Source of the DNA: Leptospira venezuelensis
GTDB taxonomy: Bacteria > Spirochaetota > Leptospiria > Leptospirales > Leptospiraceae
Assembly (NCBI RefSeq): GCF_002150035.1
Contig: NZ_NETS01000006.1
Coordinates: 1 to 64,000 of the forward strand
DNA: 64,000 bases
Direction of reading: 5' to 3'
The notes beneath the pieces were generated by a model that saw only the letters and a program-made list of their open reading frames with translations, did no database searches and was not told the DNA's origin. Below, piece after piece: positions 8,060 to 16,753 of this stretch. The translations under genes and the position numbers were made by a program. Each line of letters opens with the position of its first letter. Positions within the stretch are counted from its first letter, which is position 1.

Positions 8060-8079
8060 AGTAAATTTTTAAGTTATTG

Positions 8080-8222
8080 CGCATAACGACCAAGGTGTTC
8101 CGACGTTTGCAACGGCACGAGTTTGCCAATGCAAACGAAGTGACGGAAGCAAATGTGGCGAAGCCCGAGCGAGTGGTCGCGTTAGCGATCCGCGAGCGGA
8201 GCGGAAGCACCGATAGTTAGCC
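8080..8222 (-). repeat. attC-like recombination site 7
   Basis: Bounded by GCATAAC (8080-8086) and GTTAGCC (8216-8222). Inner boxes as in sites 5, 6 and 8. The TAA stop of the vapC gene (8217-8219) lies inside its outer GGCTAAC box. Confidence 0.75.
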
Positions 8223-8612
8223 GACGTGCTTGCCCCTACTTGAATAGATTTCTTTTTTATCTAAAACTTTAAGGATCTTTTTATCTAATGTCCAAAGTTG
8301 AAGCTTCTTACTTCTAACTTCATTAATAAGAATTGAATCAATCAATCCAATTCCTTTATCAATATGCTTATTCTCAAAAGAAAGTTTACCTGCTAATAAG
8401 AAACTTCCATCTGAAGTTAGAGTATTTAGATTCTCCCAATATTCTAGGATAAAAGATACTTCGTTCTTATTTTTACAGCCTTGAAGTAATTCTCCGAAGA
8501 CAACTTCATGAACTATTACTTCTGATGATTCGATTAGTTCTTTTAACTCACTGAAATGAGGTTCATTTCCTCTAAAGAATTCTATCCAAACAGATGTATC
8601 TACGAGAATCAT
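8217..8612 (-). CDS. vapC: VapC-type PIN-domain toxin
   Basis: 131 residues with a full PIN signature: MILVDTSVWIEFF (Asp5), an acidic residue at about Glu41, GLIDSILINEV (Asp92) and TLDKKIL (Asp110). Such proteins are Mg-dependent endoribonucleases that cleave tRNA or rRNA and are held inactive by the cognate VapB. The gene overlaps its antitoxin by 4 bp, indicating translational coupling. Its stop codon is embedded in the attC-like site, an exact gene-cassette fit. Toxin-antitoxin pairs are common cargo of chromosomal integrons. Confidence 0.9.
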   Translation of the reverse strand: MILVDTSVWIEFFRGNEPHFSELKELIESSEVIVHEVVFGELLQGCKNKNEVSFILEYWENLNTLTSDGSFLLAGKLSFENKHIDKGIGLIDSILINEVRSKKLQLWTLDKKILKVLDKKEIYSSRGKHVG

Positions 8613-8824
8613 CTGTTCCGATTCAAGTTGCGGACATTTTCCCCAGAGAAGCCTTCCTGGAACGAAAGTGGGGATTTATGTAGTTTCGCGTTTAAATTCC
8701 TTATTTTAGCCTGTTTTAGCCACTCTGAGAGAGCTTTCTGGAGAGAATCAGTTATGTTTTTACCTCCAGAATACTTTTGAACCTCCGCAATGAGATCGTC
8801 TGGCAATATCGCAGTCACTTTCAT
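8609..8824 (-). CDS. vapB: VapB-type antitoxin
   Basis: About 71 residues from the ATG at 8822-8824. MKVTAILPDDLIAEVQKYSG followed by a helix is a short DNA-binding N-terminus of the ribbon-helix-helix kind; the C-terminus (FQEGFSGENVRNLNRNR) is the probable toxin-neutralising tail. A TTG three codons further upstream is possible, but the ATG fits the family start. Promoter boxes lie so close that the transcript would start almost at this ATG. It lies upstream of and overlaps vapC, the usual order. Confidence 0.85.
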   Translation of the reverse strand: MKVTAILPDDLIAEVQKYSGGKNITDSLQKALSEWLKQAKIRNLNAKLHKSPLSFQEGFSGENVRNLNRNR

Positions 8825-8859
8825 ACGATACAATATACGATAAAAATTCGTATTATCAA
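8823..8859 (-). promoter_or_regulatory. vapBC promoter with repeated operator
   Basis: On the minus strand TTGATA (8854-8859), a 16-nt spacer and TATATT (8832-8837) form a sigma70-like promoter only 7 nt before the vapB ATG, implying a leaderless or near-leaderless mRNA. ATACGATA occurs twice (8823-8830 and 8835-8842) and TCGTAT (8848-8853) is an inverted copy. This suits autoregulation by the VapBC complex. Confidence 0.6.
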
Positions 8860-8949
8860 GCTTTTAACAGGAAATTTTCAAAATAATGAGCTCATTCTCC
8901 CCTGTTATTTAATTCTCCATAATAAATCAATTTTCGGGAAAGCATGTTC

Positions 8950-9090
8950 GGCTAACGACCAAGGTGTTCCGACGTTTGCAATGGCGCGAGGCTTGCCACT
9001 GCAAGACGAGTGACAGAAGCAAATGTGGCGTAGCCCGAGCGAGTGGTCGCGAGCGATCCACGAGCGGAGCGGAAGCACCGATAGTTAGAC
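8950..9090 (-). repeat. attC-like recombination site 8
   Basis: Bounded by GGCTAAC (8950-8956) and GTTAGAC (9084-9090), both exact core boxes. Inner boxes and central sequence match sites 5-7. Confidence 0.75.
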
Positions 9091-9199
9091 GCAGTAAACT
9101 AAATTACGTTAGGAGTTAATCCAATTATTAAACCCTACAAACAATATCATCACACAAAGAATCAGTTGCCGCAAAAGCAGTTTTATAATCTAACAATTT

Positions 9200-9502
9200 C
9201 TAAAAAAACAATAAATCTGTTTTTTCATTACATTCTTCATATTTATATTGGGCATATAAACAGCCTAAAAGTAAAGCGTCGATTTCTTCGGAAGGAATTG
9301 AGCCAACTTGACTGGGAATAGAATAGCAATATAAATCGCGAGAAAATCTCCAACCCTTTTTAGCCATAAAACCCTTTGTTCCTTCTTTGCAAGCATCTCG
9401 ATCAGAAAGCGTAATTCGATTATTGCAATCTGCATTTAAGAAGAAAAAACAAAAAGTGGTAAATAGAATAATCTTAGAGAATATATTTAGAAATAATTTC
9501 AT
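9200..9502 (-). CDS. Small secreted cysteine-containing protein (cassette gene)
   Basis: 100 residues with a strongly hydrophobic N-terminus (residues 2-22) ending FFFLNADC; this may be a signal peptide or a non-standard lipobox. The mature part has several cysteines and no recognised domain. It lies between attC-like sites 8 and 9. The 109 bp between its end and site 8 hold no evident gene. Confidence 0.6.
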   Translation of the reverse strand: MKLFLNIFSKIILFTTFCFFFLNADCNNRITLSDRDACKEGTKGFMAKKGWRFSRDLYCYSIPSQVGSIPSEEIDALLLGCLYAQYKYEECNEKTDLLFF

Positions 9503-9546
9503 TCAATACTATTTTATTAGGTAATCCGGTAAAACTTGTTTATTGC

Positions 9547-9714
9547 GTCTAACGACGTTGGCTTGCCGACGTTGGCGACTCTGAGCCTCGAAGAGGCGTT
9601 AGAGCCAGGCACGGGTTTTGCCTCCGCAAAAGCCGTGACTGGAGCCAATGTGCCGAAGGCCGAGCGAGGGTTGCAAAGCAAGCCCGAAGCGATGCGGCAA
9701 GTTGGCAGTTAAGC
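9547..9714 (-). repeat. attC-like recombination site 9
   Basis: Bounded by GTCTAAC (9547-9553) and GTTAAGC (9708-9714), both exact core boxes. Nearly identical to site 2. It closes the cassette closest to the recombinase gene. Confidence 0.7.
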
Positions 9715-10010
9715 GAAGTTACGCCTCAAACACATTGCAATTTACTACAATTTCACTACTTGGACGAAAGTCCCAATAGTATTAAATTCCCAAATGCCAA
9801 AGAATCGCGCTCCCCTTTCGGGATTGGATAAAATGGAACCATATACTTCCGCAGGACGCTCAAATACCAAGATGCACAGCCTGGCGACGGCACCAGATAC
9901 CATTGGGGAGCGCTTAAACTCTGAAAAATTACCTATGTTTTAGAACCAAATCTACACGCTTCCGAGCTTCGAAAAATAAAAAAATAAAATCCGGCGGAAT
10001 TTCGCTTAAC
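9550..10010. repeat. Duplicated mini-cassette, copy 2 (about 460 bp)
   Basis: Second copy of the segment at 1202-1661, same orientation, ending in GCTTAAC (10004-10010). It occupies the recombinase-proximal end of the array, where newly captured cassettes are expected in an integron. Confidence 0.85.
9745..9903 (-). CDS. Small ORF of the duplicated cassette, copy 2 (52 aa)
   Basis: ATG at 9901-9903 and stop at 9745-9747. It shares the NPERGARFFGI core and most of its length with copy 1. One extra C near 9772 shifts the frame, so the last ~9 residues differ and the product is four residues longer. Unrecognised family. Confidence 0.4.
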   Translation of the reverse strand: MVSGAVARLCILVFERPAEVYGSILSNPERGARFFGIWEFNTIGTFVQVVKL

Positions 10011-10026
10011 TCCAACTCTCCGTATG

Positions 10027-10051
10027 TTCGCCCATGAAGCGCATGGGCGAA
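10027..10051. other. Perfect 10-bp hairpin between array and recombinase
   Basis: TTCGCCCATG (10027-10036) and CATGGGCGAA (10042-10051) form a perfect stem with a 5-nt loop. It sits 11 bp beyond the recombinase stop and 16 bp from the last core box. No T tract follows. It may be part of an attI-like insertion site or a transcript-end structure. Confidence 0.5.
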
Positions 10052-10062
10052 TGTTCGAATAG

Positions 10063-11100
10063 TCAGAGATCGTCCAGAGGACTTTTGATCTTCGAAACCA
10101 TCGGGTCAACAATTCTAGCGTAGATTTCCGTGGTTTTAACTGAGACATGGCCCAGAAGCCGCTGGATCATTTTGATCGAAGTTCCCGACTCCAGCAAGTG
10201 GATTGCAAACGCATGCCTCAGGTCGTGGATCGAAACGTCTTTTTTAATCCCTGCTTTTTCCTTAGCGTTAGTGAATATCTTTTCCGCGGTTCTTACGTTT
10301 AGGTTTTTGCCGGGGACTTGACCTGCGAAAATCCAGGAACTTCTACCCTGACGTTCGAGCAAATCCAAAAGATCTTTTTTGCAGCTATTTGGCAAAAGGC
10401 TGAACCGATCTTTCTTTCCTTTACCTTGTCGGATCCGGATTGATTTTTTGTCCCAATCTAAATCATATCCTTTTAGCTTTACAAGTTCCCCTACCCTTAA
10501 CCCGGAGCCATAACAAAGTTTTAATAGAAGTCTGTGTTTCGGATTTGAGATCGATTCTATGATCAGGAAAACTTCTTTTCTAGATAAGGACTCAGGAATT
10601 TTATTCTCTCTTTTGGGAGGAGAATAAGAAATTAAAAATTTTGTCCCTATTACAATATTATAATAAAACCTAAAAGCTTGCAGAGCGGATCTTATAGAAG
10701 TGGCAGCTAGATTCTTTTCGTATAAAATTCGATCCAAATACATTTTTAGATCCGATTCGGTTACCGAATAAGGATTTTTTTCGATCGATCTCAAGAAAGC
10801 TCTATTATAAAGAAAATAGGACTTAAGAGTTTTCTTACTATAATTGCGCCTGAGCACCTCTGTCTTGAGTGGGATTAGAAGAATGTCTGGATCCGCTTCA
10901 ATCTTTTCTCTGTGAGTAGAAACGAATTCTGTGAGAAAAGATTCAGAATATGGAATTTTCCAAAATCTTGCCTTTCGATCCCAAATTGCATTTGGCATTT
11001 TGGAGAAATTATGGAAGAGCTCGGTGTCATAAGAAAACGAAATGGCGCTAAAGCAGCGTCCATTCTCCCAATGATTCCAAATTTTGATTTTTGGGGGCAT
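10063..11100 (-). CDS. Tyrosine recombinase (integrase)
   Basis: 345 residues. An extra N-terminal domain (~1-75) precedes a SAM-like core-binding domain (~80-160) and a catalytic domain with all expected residues: Arg202 (GSGLRVGEL), Lys229/230 (GKGKKDR), His292 and Arg295 (HDLRHAF), His318 (LLGHVS) and Tyr327 (TTEIYARI). The C-terminus KIKSPLDDL resembles the end of several integron and Xer-type enzymes. Between the beta-hairpin lysine and HDLRH there are only ~60 residues, so the extra segment typical of IntI is absent. It reads in the same direction as the cassettes with its 3' end toward the array. It is the obvious candidate for moving them, but this is inference from position. The ATG at 11098-11100 lacks a good ribosome site. 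Confidence 0.85.
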   Translation of the reverse strand: MPPKIKIWNHWENGRCFSAISFSYDTELFHNFSKMPNAIWDRKARFWKIPYSESFLTEFVSTHREKIEADPDILLIPLKTEVLRRNYSKKTLKSYFLYNRAFLRSIEKNPYSVTESDLKMYLDRILYEKNLAATSIRSALQAFRFYYNIVIGTKFLISYSPPKRENKIPESLSRKEVFLIIESISNPKHRLLLKLCYGSGLRVGELVKLKGYDLDWDKKSIRIRQGKGKKDRFSLLPNSCKKDLLDLLERQGRSSWIFAGQVPGKNLNVRTAEKIFTNAKEKAGIKKDVSIHDLRHAFAIHLLESGTSIKMIQRLLGHVSVKTTEIYARIVDPMVSKIKSPLDDL

Positions 11101-11625
11101 AAGGAGAAGATAGAGAAATACTATATATTTGTATAGTAAATTATATGAATCTCAGAATATAGCTCCGCCCCTTCAGTCACACTGAAACAAAAAAAATCCT
11201 TTGGAAAAGAAATCGTCGGACCTCATTTGACGCTTCTGGTGGAATTTTGCCTTTTTTACTCGTAATTCGACTTATAGCCAGCAAATTCCAAAATTCTATG
11301 AATCTTACTCTAAAATTATCCGTTATGTGCCTAGTCAGGACAAATTTATTGATCAAGTCGAGGAAAAATTTTGTAGGGGGTATGACAGCTCAAAGTATCG
11401 CTTAACATGCATTATTTTCGAAATTTTTGTGAAGTATTCTTAAGCTATCCCATCACTCAAAGGACAATTCTTGAATGACAAAACTATCAAGGTCGTTTAA
11501 AAACAGAGTGGATTCTAATGGAACTTTTTGGGATATTAGATATTCTATTTTATTCGTATTCTTTAATTTTGAAATGAATTCGTTTGATTTCGAGTTTGTT
11601 TTATTTTCTATATTAGGCAAATCAG
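11101..11625. other. Intergenic region without a convincing gene
   Basis: AT-rich 525-bp stretch between the divergently read recombinase and hybrid-kinase genes, so it must carry promoters for both. I see no strong sigma70 pair or hairpin. A 59-codon frame starting at 11474 overlaps the kinase start out of frame and has no supporting features. Confidence 0.5.
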
Positions 11626-14082
11626 ATGGATCATTCTTCCTCTTCAGGCCCTGACTTTCGTGTTCTTTTTGAATCGATTCCCGGTTTGTATCTAGTTCTT
11701 TCTCCCGAACTCAATATTATAGCTGTAAGCGATGGATATCTAAGAGCAACTCGAACCGAGCGAGATAAAATCCTAGGCAGAGGAATTTTTGAGGTTTTTC
11801 CAGACAATCCTGATGATCCGGAAGCGACAGGTGTAAGCAATCTACATAGTTCACTTCTTCACGTTTTAGAAACTAAAGCTCCAGATACAATGGCAGTTCA
11901 AAAATATGATATCCAACTTCCGAAGGAAGAAGGTGGAGGATTTACTGTAAAGTATTGGAGTCCCCTGAATGTTCCCGTCCTAAACAAAAAAGGAAAAGTG
12001 GAATATATTATCCACAAAGCGGAAGATATCACCGAGTTCGTACTTTTGAAACAAAGAGGAGAACAACAAACTGAGATGACTGAAGCTCTTCTTTCTAAAA
12101 CGGAAGAGATGGAAACTGAGATCATCCGTCGCTCCCAAGAATTGCAGTCAGCGAATAAAAGTTTGAGGGAAACGGAGAGGATCAAAAATGATTTTTTTGC
12201 GAATGTTTCCCATGAACTTAGAACTCCCCTTAGTTTAATCTTGGCTCCCGTAGAATCTATTCTATTAAATAAGGAATCAAATCTTACTCCGGACAATGCT
12301 CGCATGATGGAGACCGTCCATAATAATTCTGTGCGACTTCTCCAGATGGTGAATAGCATATTAGATTTTTCTAAGTTTGAAGCCGGAAAAATGAAAGTCG
12401 AATTAGAATCCACAAATATCAGCAATCTAATCCGTGCGATCCTGAAAGATTTTGAGCCGAGTGCTTTAAAGAAGAATATACAAATCAAAAAGGAACTACC
12501 ATCTTCCGATCTGAATATCCTAATCGATCGTTACTTGTTCGAAAGGATCTTCTTTAATCTTCTTTCTAATGCATTAAAATTCACTCCTGAAGATGGGACT
12601 ATTTCTGTTATTTTAACATATTTAGAAGATCAACTTCTTCTCTCCGTTCAAGATTCCGGGATCGGGATCTCAGAAACAGATCAAAAGATCATATTTAAAA
12701 AGTTCCAACAAGCGGAAGGTTCCTCTACAAGAAAATATGGAGGTACAGGCTTAGGACTTGCAATGGTAAAGGAATTTTCGGAACTTTTAGGCGGTTCAGT
12801 AGAAGTTGCCAGCAAATTAGACTCCGGAAGTACATTTACAGTCAAAATCCCTGCGCAAAAAGTGGAACCTGCCAAGAAGGATTATTCTTCCGAAATTTCT
12901 TCTCGTTCTCCTCAATATTCTAATTTAAATATTTCTAATAAAGAAGATAAAGATCTTTCGGATAAGCCTAAAGTTTTGATCTGCGAAGATAATGAGGATC
13001 TTTCCAGTTATATTTATTCGCTTCTTTCTACTTTATATCAAGTTAAGTCCGCCAAAAACGGAAAAGAAGGACTGAAATTAGTCTATCTCTGGGAACCTGA
13101 TCTAGTTCTTTCAGATGTGATGATGCCTGAGATGGACGGCGTACAGCTTTGTAAGGAAATCAAAGCTGATCCTAAAATTGCCAAAACAATTGTGGTCCTT
13201 CTCACTGCATTAACTCATAGAGAGGCGATGTTAAAAGGCTGGGAAGCAAAGGCCGACGAATACTTATGTAAACCTTTTCATCCAGAGGAATTACTCGCGA
13301 GAGTAAAATCCCTTCTCTCAATTGCAGAAGACAGAAAAAGCAATTTAGAAATGTTGGAGCAGAAAAATTTCGAATTAGAATTTGCGAACGCGGAGTTAGA
13401 AGCATTTTCATATTCCGTATCCCATGATTTAAGAGCACCATTAAGAGCAATCCAAGGTTACACCCAAATGATCATAGAAGATCATAGTTCAGTTTTAGAC
13501 GCTGAAGGGGTTCGATTTCTGAATGTGCTCATCGACTCCACGAAAAGAATGGAGAACTTGATAGATAATTTATTAGAATTTTCTAAAGTAGGAAAAAAAG
13601 AACTGAAAGATTCCACTTTCGATCTGACCGAAGTTGCAGAAACTGTGGTAAGCCAAATCAAGGACCAAACAGAACACAAAGCCGAAATTATAGTTCATCC
13701 ACTTGCAAATGTAACTACAGATAGAGATATGATGTCCTATGTGTTTCAAAACTTGATCTCCAACGCTGTAAAATATTCCGCAAAAAAGGAAAAACCTAAG
13801 GTGGAGATAGGAGTTACAAATACTGAAAAGGGTAAAACATTCTTCGTAAAAGATAATGGTGCTGGTTTCGATATGAAATATTATAATCGACTCTTCGGCG
13901 TATTCCAAAGACTGCATAGGCAGGACGAATTCTCAGGCACGGGTGTTGGACTTGCAATCGTGCATAGGATTGTTACTAGATACAAAGGTTCGGTTTGGGC
14001 AGAAGGTAAACTCGGAGAGGGCGCTTCCTTCTTCTTTACCTTGGGAGAAAAAGCCGGGACCGCGGTCGGTTTCCATAACTGA
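11626..14082 (+). CDS. Hybrid histidine kinase with two kinase modules
   Basis: 818 residues, no membrane segment. Order: PAS sensor (~10-135), coiled coil (~140-185), HisKA with SHELRTP (His196), HATPase (~300-410; GIGIS and GTGLGLA glycine boxes), receiver domain (~447-565, phospho-acceptor Asp497 in SDVMMPEMDG), then a second HisKA with SVSHDLRAP (His600) and a second HATPase (GTGVGLAIV). The second module resembles phytochrome-type kinases. A receiver flanked by two kinases could be a relay or cross-talk hub. It stands 145 bp before the next kinase gene on the same strand; cotranscription is possible. Confidence 0.9.
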   Translation: MDHSSSSGPDFRVLFESIPGLYLVLSPELNIIAVSDGYLRATRTERDKILGRGIFEVFPDNPDDPEATGVSNLHSSLLHVLETKAPDTMAVQKYDIQLPKEEGGGFTVKYWSPLNVPVLNKKGKVEYIIHKAEDITEFVLLKQRGEQQTEMTEALLSKTEEMETEIIRRSQELQSANKSLRETERIKNDFFANVSHELRTPLSLILAPVESILLNKESNLTPDNARMMETVHNNSVRLLQMVNSILDFSKFEAGKMKVELESTNISNLIRAILKDFEPSALKKNIQIKKELPSSDLNILIDRYLFERIFFNLLSNALKFTPEDGTISVILTYLEDQLLLSVQDSGIGISETDQKIIFKKFQQAEGSSTRKYGGTGLGLAMVKEFSELLGGSVEVASKLDSGSTFTVKIPAQKVEPAKKDYSSEISSRSPQYSNLNISNKEDKDLSDKPKVLICEDNEDLSSYIYSLLSTLYQVKSAKNGKEGLKLVYLWEPDLVLSDVMMPEMDGVQLCKEIKADPKIAKTIVVLLTALTHREAMLKGWEAKADEYLCKPFHPEELLARVKSLLSIAEDRKSNLEMLEQKNFELEFANAELEAFSYSVSHDLRAPLRAIQGYTQMIIEDHSSVLDAEGVRFLNVLIDSTKRMENLIDNLLEFSKVGKKELKDSTFDLTEVAETVVSQIKDQTEHKAEIIVHPLANVTTDRDMMSYVFQNLISNAVKYSAKKEKPKVEIGVTNTEKGKTFFVKDNGAGFDMKYYNRLFGVFQRLHRQDEFSGTGVGLAIVHRIVTRYKGSVWAEGKLGEGASFFFTLGEKAGTAVGFHN

Positions 14083-14227
14083 AATAGACATTAAACTCTA
14101 TAATTTCTTTACTTAAGAGATAAATTTACTCTTCAAAAATAAGATATATCTCAGCTAATACGTCTTATATTTTGAGCTTAGAAACTTTCTCCTTGAGCCG
14201 AAGGGGTGGCGTTCGATATTAGTTTGC

Positions 14228-16747
14228 ATGGGAACGGAAGTCCAATCTTTAACCTGGTTCAAATGGACACCTTACGCGATCCTTCCCTTAATCAGCCTCT
14301 TTCTTTCTTTTCTCTCTATTAGAATAGGATTCAAAAGCAGACAAACCTCCGGAGCTCCGGAATTCATTCTCGTATGCCTTGGAATCATTCTCTATAGCTT
14401 CGGTTATTTTTGGGAGATAGTCAGCACAAGACCCGAAAGTATTATCTTTTGGGACAATTTCCAATTCATAGGTCCAGACCTTCTGATCGCCTCTCTGCTT
14501 TTCCTCTGCTTAAGAGTAGCGAACTTAAATAGGTTCATTCATCCCATCAGTGTCCTTCTTTTCTCTGTCATCCCTATTTGTACAGAATTCGCAGTTTGGT
14601 TCGGACCAGGTGAATGGATCCGTCCTAGTTTAAGATTCGATAACTCTGCACCTTGGTTAGCACTGATCTACGAATATGGACCTTGGATGCAAGTCTATGT
14701 AATCAATTCCATAGCTATATTTTCTCTTTGTATTCTTATACTAATATATGGTGCCTGGTCTCAAAGGGCATTCCATAGGATACGATGTTTGGTTTTTATG
14801 ATCGGGATCTCTCTTCCATTCGGAAGTCAAGTGATGACTGCTGGAGGTTTTATTCCTTTCATCCATCCTAAACTAGATATCTTTCCTTTAACTTCCAGTT
14901 TCGCTTTGATTGTATGGATGTACGGCCTTTTTTATTTCAGGATCTTAAACTTGATCCCTCTCGCAAGGAACCAAGTATTCGAATACATACAAGATGCAGT
15001 TTTTGTAATGAACACTTACGGCTTTCTTTTGGACTGCAATGTCTCGGCCTTACACTTACTTGGAATGGCAAGGATCAGAAAAGATTCTAAACTTTCAGAA
15101 TTTCTTCCAGACTTGAGCGTACTTGTAGAAGAATGCCATATCCACAGAATATCGAATACCGAATGGAAAACAAATCATGGAAAATATTATGATGTTTCCG
15201 TTCGTTCACAAAGAGCGGAAGGGTCTCAATTCACAATTGTAGTCTTAAGAGATGTGACCCAGAGAGCAATTTCGGAAAGAAAACTTTCAGAGAGAAGAGA
15301 TATTCTTCAAAGTATTTTGGACTCCACTAGCATCCTCTTTCTAGTTTTAGACGGAGATGGTAAATTAATTTTATTGAATAGAGCTTGTTTACAAACCACA
15401 GGATTCGACCTAATGGAGTTGGAAGGAAAAGTTTTTTGGGAAACGGAACTATTTGGGGAAGAGAGTAAAACAATCGCAAAAGTTTTCGAACTTCGTTTTG
15501 CAAAGAAGAGGTTCCCAAAACATACAAGCGTACTTCTTAGAACCAAAGACGGAAAATCCAGAAGAACACTTTGGGAGCATAAAGAAGTCAGAGACCGAAA
15601 TGGTCATTTGCAATATGTAATCTCTACAGGCACCGACGCCACAGGATTAAAAGAGGCAGAGTTCAGGATCGAAACATTACAAAGGGCGAACGAAGAAATT
15701 CTAGCCCAAAAAGAGATCATTGAATCCCAAAAATTCGATTTGGAAGATGTTTTGCAAAATCTAAAAAGAACCCAAGCTAAACTGATCCAAGCATCTAAAC
15801 TTGCAGATCTAGGTCAGTTAGCAGCCGGGATTGCACATGAGATCAATAATCCTATAGGCGCCATCCAAGCAGCAGGTTTTAATATTCTTTCTTATTTAGA
15901 AAAGATCAGAACGGAATTACGCCCTATTCTTCCACTTCTCTCTTCTTTATCCGATGAAGACTGGAGATCCTACAAGCAGCTAATCTCTTTAGGCGTTTCC
16001 TCCAAAGAAATACTGATCGGCTTGGAAAGGAGGAGAATACTTGCGGATATCAAAGCAGAAATGAAATTGGCAGACATTCTTTTCCCGGATGAAACTGCAG
16101 AATTTTTTGTCGATTTCGGGATCGCTTCTTCCTGGAAAAGTTTTGAACGAATATTAAAAAATCCGAATACAAGGCAGCTTCTACCATTCTTCTTAAATCT
16201 TTTGGGGCCGGAACAATGTGTAGATACGATTAAAACTGCAGTAGAACGATCCGCGAAAATTGTGTACGCACTCAGAAGTTTCGCACATTTCGAGTCTTCT
16301 CATAAGAAGAGAAAATTTTCTTTAAAAGAAAATATAGATACTGTTTTAACCCTGTACCAGAATTTATTTAAACATGGCGTAGAAGTTTCGACTAACTTAG
16401 ATGGCATTCCTGAATTCCTAGGATTCCCAGATGATTTAATGCATCTATGGACAAATTTGATCATGAATTCTGTTCAGGCCATGTCATATAAAGGCTCGAT
16501 TGGAATTAACGCTTCAGTCCAAGGGAATGAAGTTATAGTTTCCATCCAAGACAAGGGACCTGGTATCCCTGCAGAAGTCCAAGACCAAGTGTTCGATGCA
16601 TTCTTCACTACCAAACCTTTGGGAGAAGGTTCTGGTCTAGGCTTGGATATAGCAAAGCGAATTGTAGAAAAGCATAAGGGAAGGATCTGGTTCGATTCTT
16701 CTCCTGGAAATACTATATTTTATGTGGGGCTTCCTTTCGAGGTCTGA
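14228..16747 (+). CDS. 7TM-PAS sensor histidine kinase
   Basis: 839 residues. The first ~240 contain seven or so hydrophobic helices in the pattern of the histidine-kinase N-terminal 7TM module. Two PAS domains follow (~250-340 and ~350-470, with a PAC-like RDRNGHLQYVISTGTDATG). A coiled coil leads to HisKA with GIAHEINNPIGAI and, after a long insertion, an HATPase with a GSGLGLDIAKR box. The kinase core is of the NtrB-like HEINNP type. No receiver is attached, so phosphate probably goes to a separate receiver such as those of the next two genes, which follow after 6 and 1 bp. Confidence 0.88.
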   Translation: MGTEVQSLTWFKWTPYAILPLISLFLSFLSIRIGFKSRQTSGAPEFILVCLGIILYSFGYFWEIVSTRPESIIFWDNFQFIGPDLLIASLLFLCLRVANLNRFIHPISVLLFSVIPICTEFAVWFGPGEWIRPSLRFDNSAPWLALIYEYGPWMQVYVINSIAIFSLCILILIYGAWSQRAFHRIRCLVFMIGISLPFGSQVMTAGGFIPFIHPKLDIFPLTSSFALIVWMYGLFYFRILNLIPLARNQVFEYIQDAVFVMNTYGFLLDCNVSALHLLGMARIRKDSKLSEFLPDLSVLVEECHIHRISNTEWKTNHGKYYDVSVRSQRAEGSQFTIVVLRDVTQRAISERKLSERRDILQSILDSTSILFLVLDGDGKLILLNRACLQTTGFDLMELEGKVFWETELFGEESKTIAKVFELRFAKKRFPKHTSVLLRTKDGKSRRTLWEHKEVRDRNGHLQYVISTGTDATGLKEAEFRIETLQRANEEILAQKEIIESQKFDLEDVLQNLKRTQAKLIQASKLADLGQLAAGIAHEINNPIGAIQAAGFNILSYLEKIRTELRPILPLLSSLSDEDWRSYKQLISLGVSSKEILIGLERRRILADIKAEMKLADILFPDETAEFFVDFGIASSWKSFERILKNPNTRQLLPFFLNLLGPEQCVDTIKTAVERSAKIVYALRSFAHFESSHKKRKFSLKENIDTVLTLYQNLFKHGVEVSTNLDGIPEFLGFPDDLMHLWTNLIMNSVQAMSYKGSIGINASVQGNEVIVSIQDKGPGIPAEVQDQVFDAFFTTKPLGEGSGLGLDIAKRIVEKHKGRIWFDSSPGNTIFYVGLPFEV

Positions 16748-16753
16748 TTTTTT

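Noticed and set aside
8777..9013. Plus-strand ORF ending in a peptide from the repeat
   Set aside because: Half of it lies inside attC-like site 8 and the rest covers the vapBC promoter antisense; its similarity to other frames comes from the repeat.
243..9714. CRISPR array or insertion-sequence ends
   Set aside because: Repeats are 139-168 bp imperfect dyads spaced by gene-sized intervals, with no transposase or cas gene. attC-like sites explain them better.
11474..11654. 59-codon ORF starting before the hybrid kinase
   Set aside because: It overlaps the kinase start out of frame, is Phe-rich from AT-rich DNA, and has no ribosome site.
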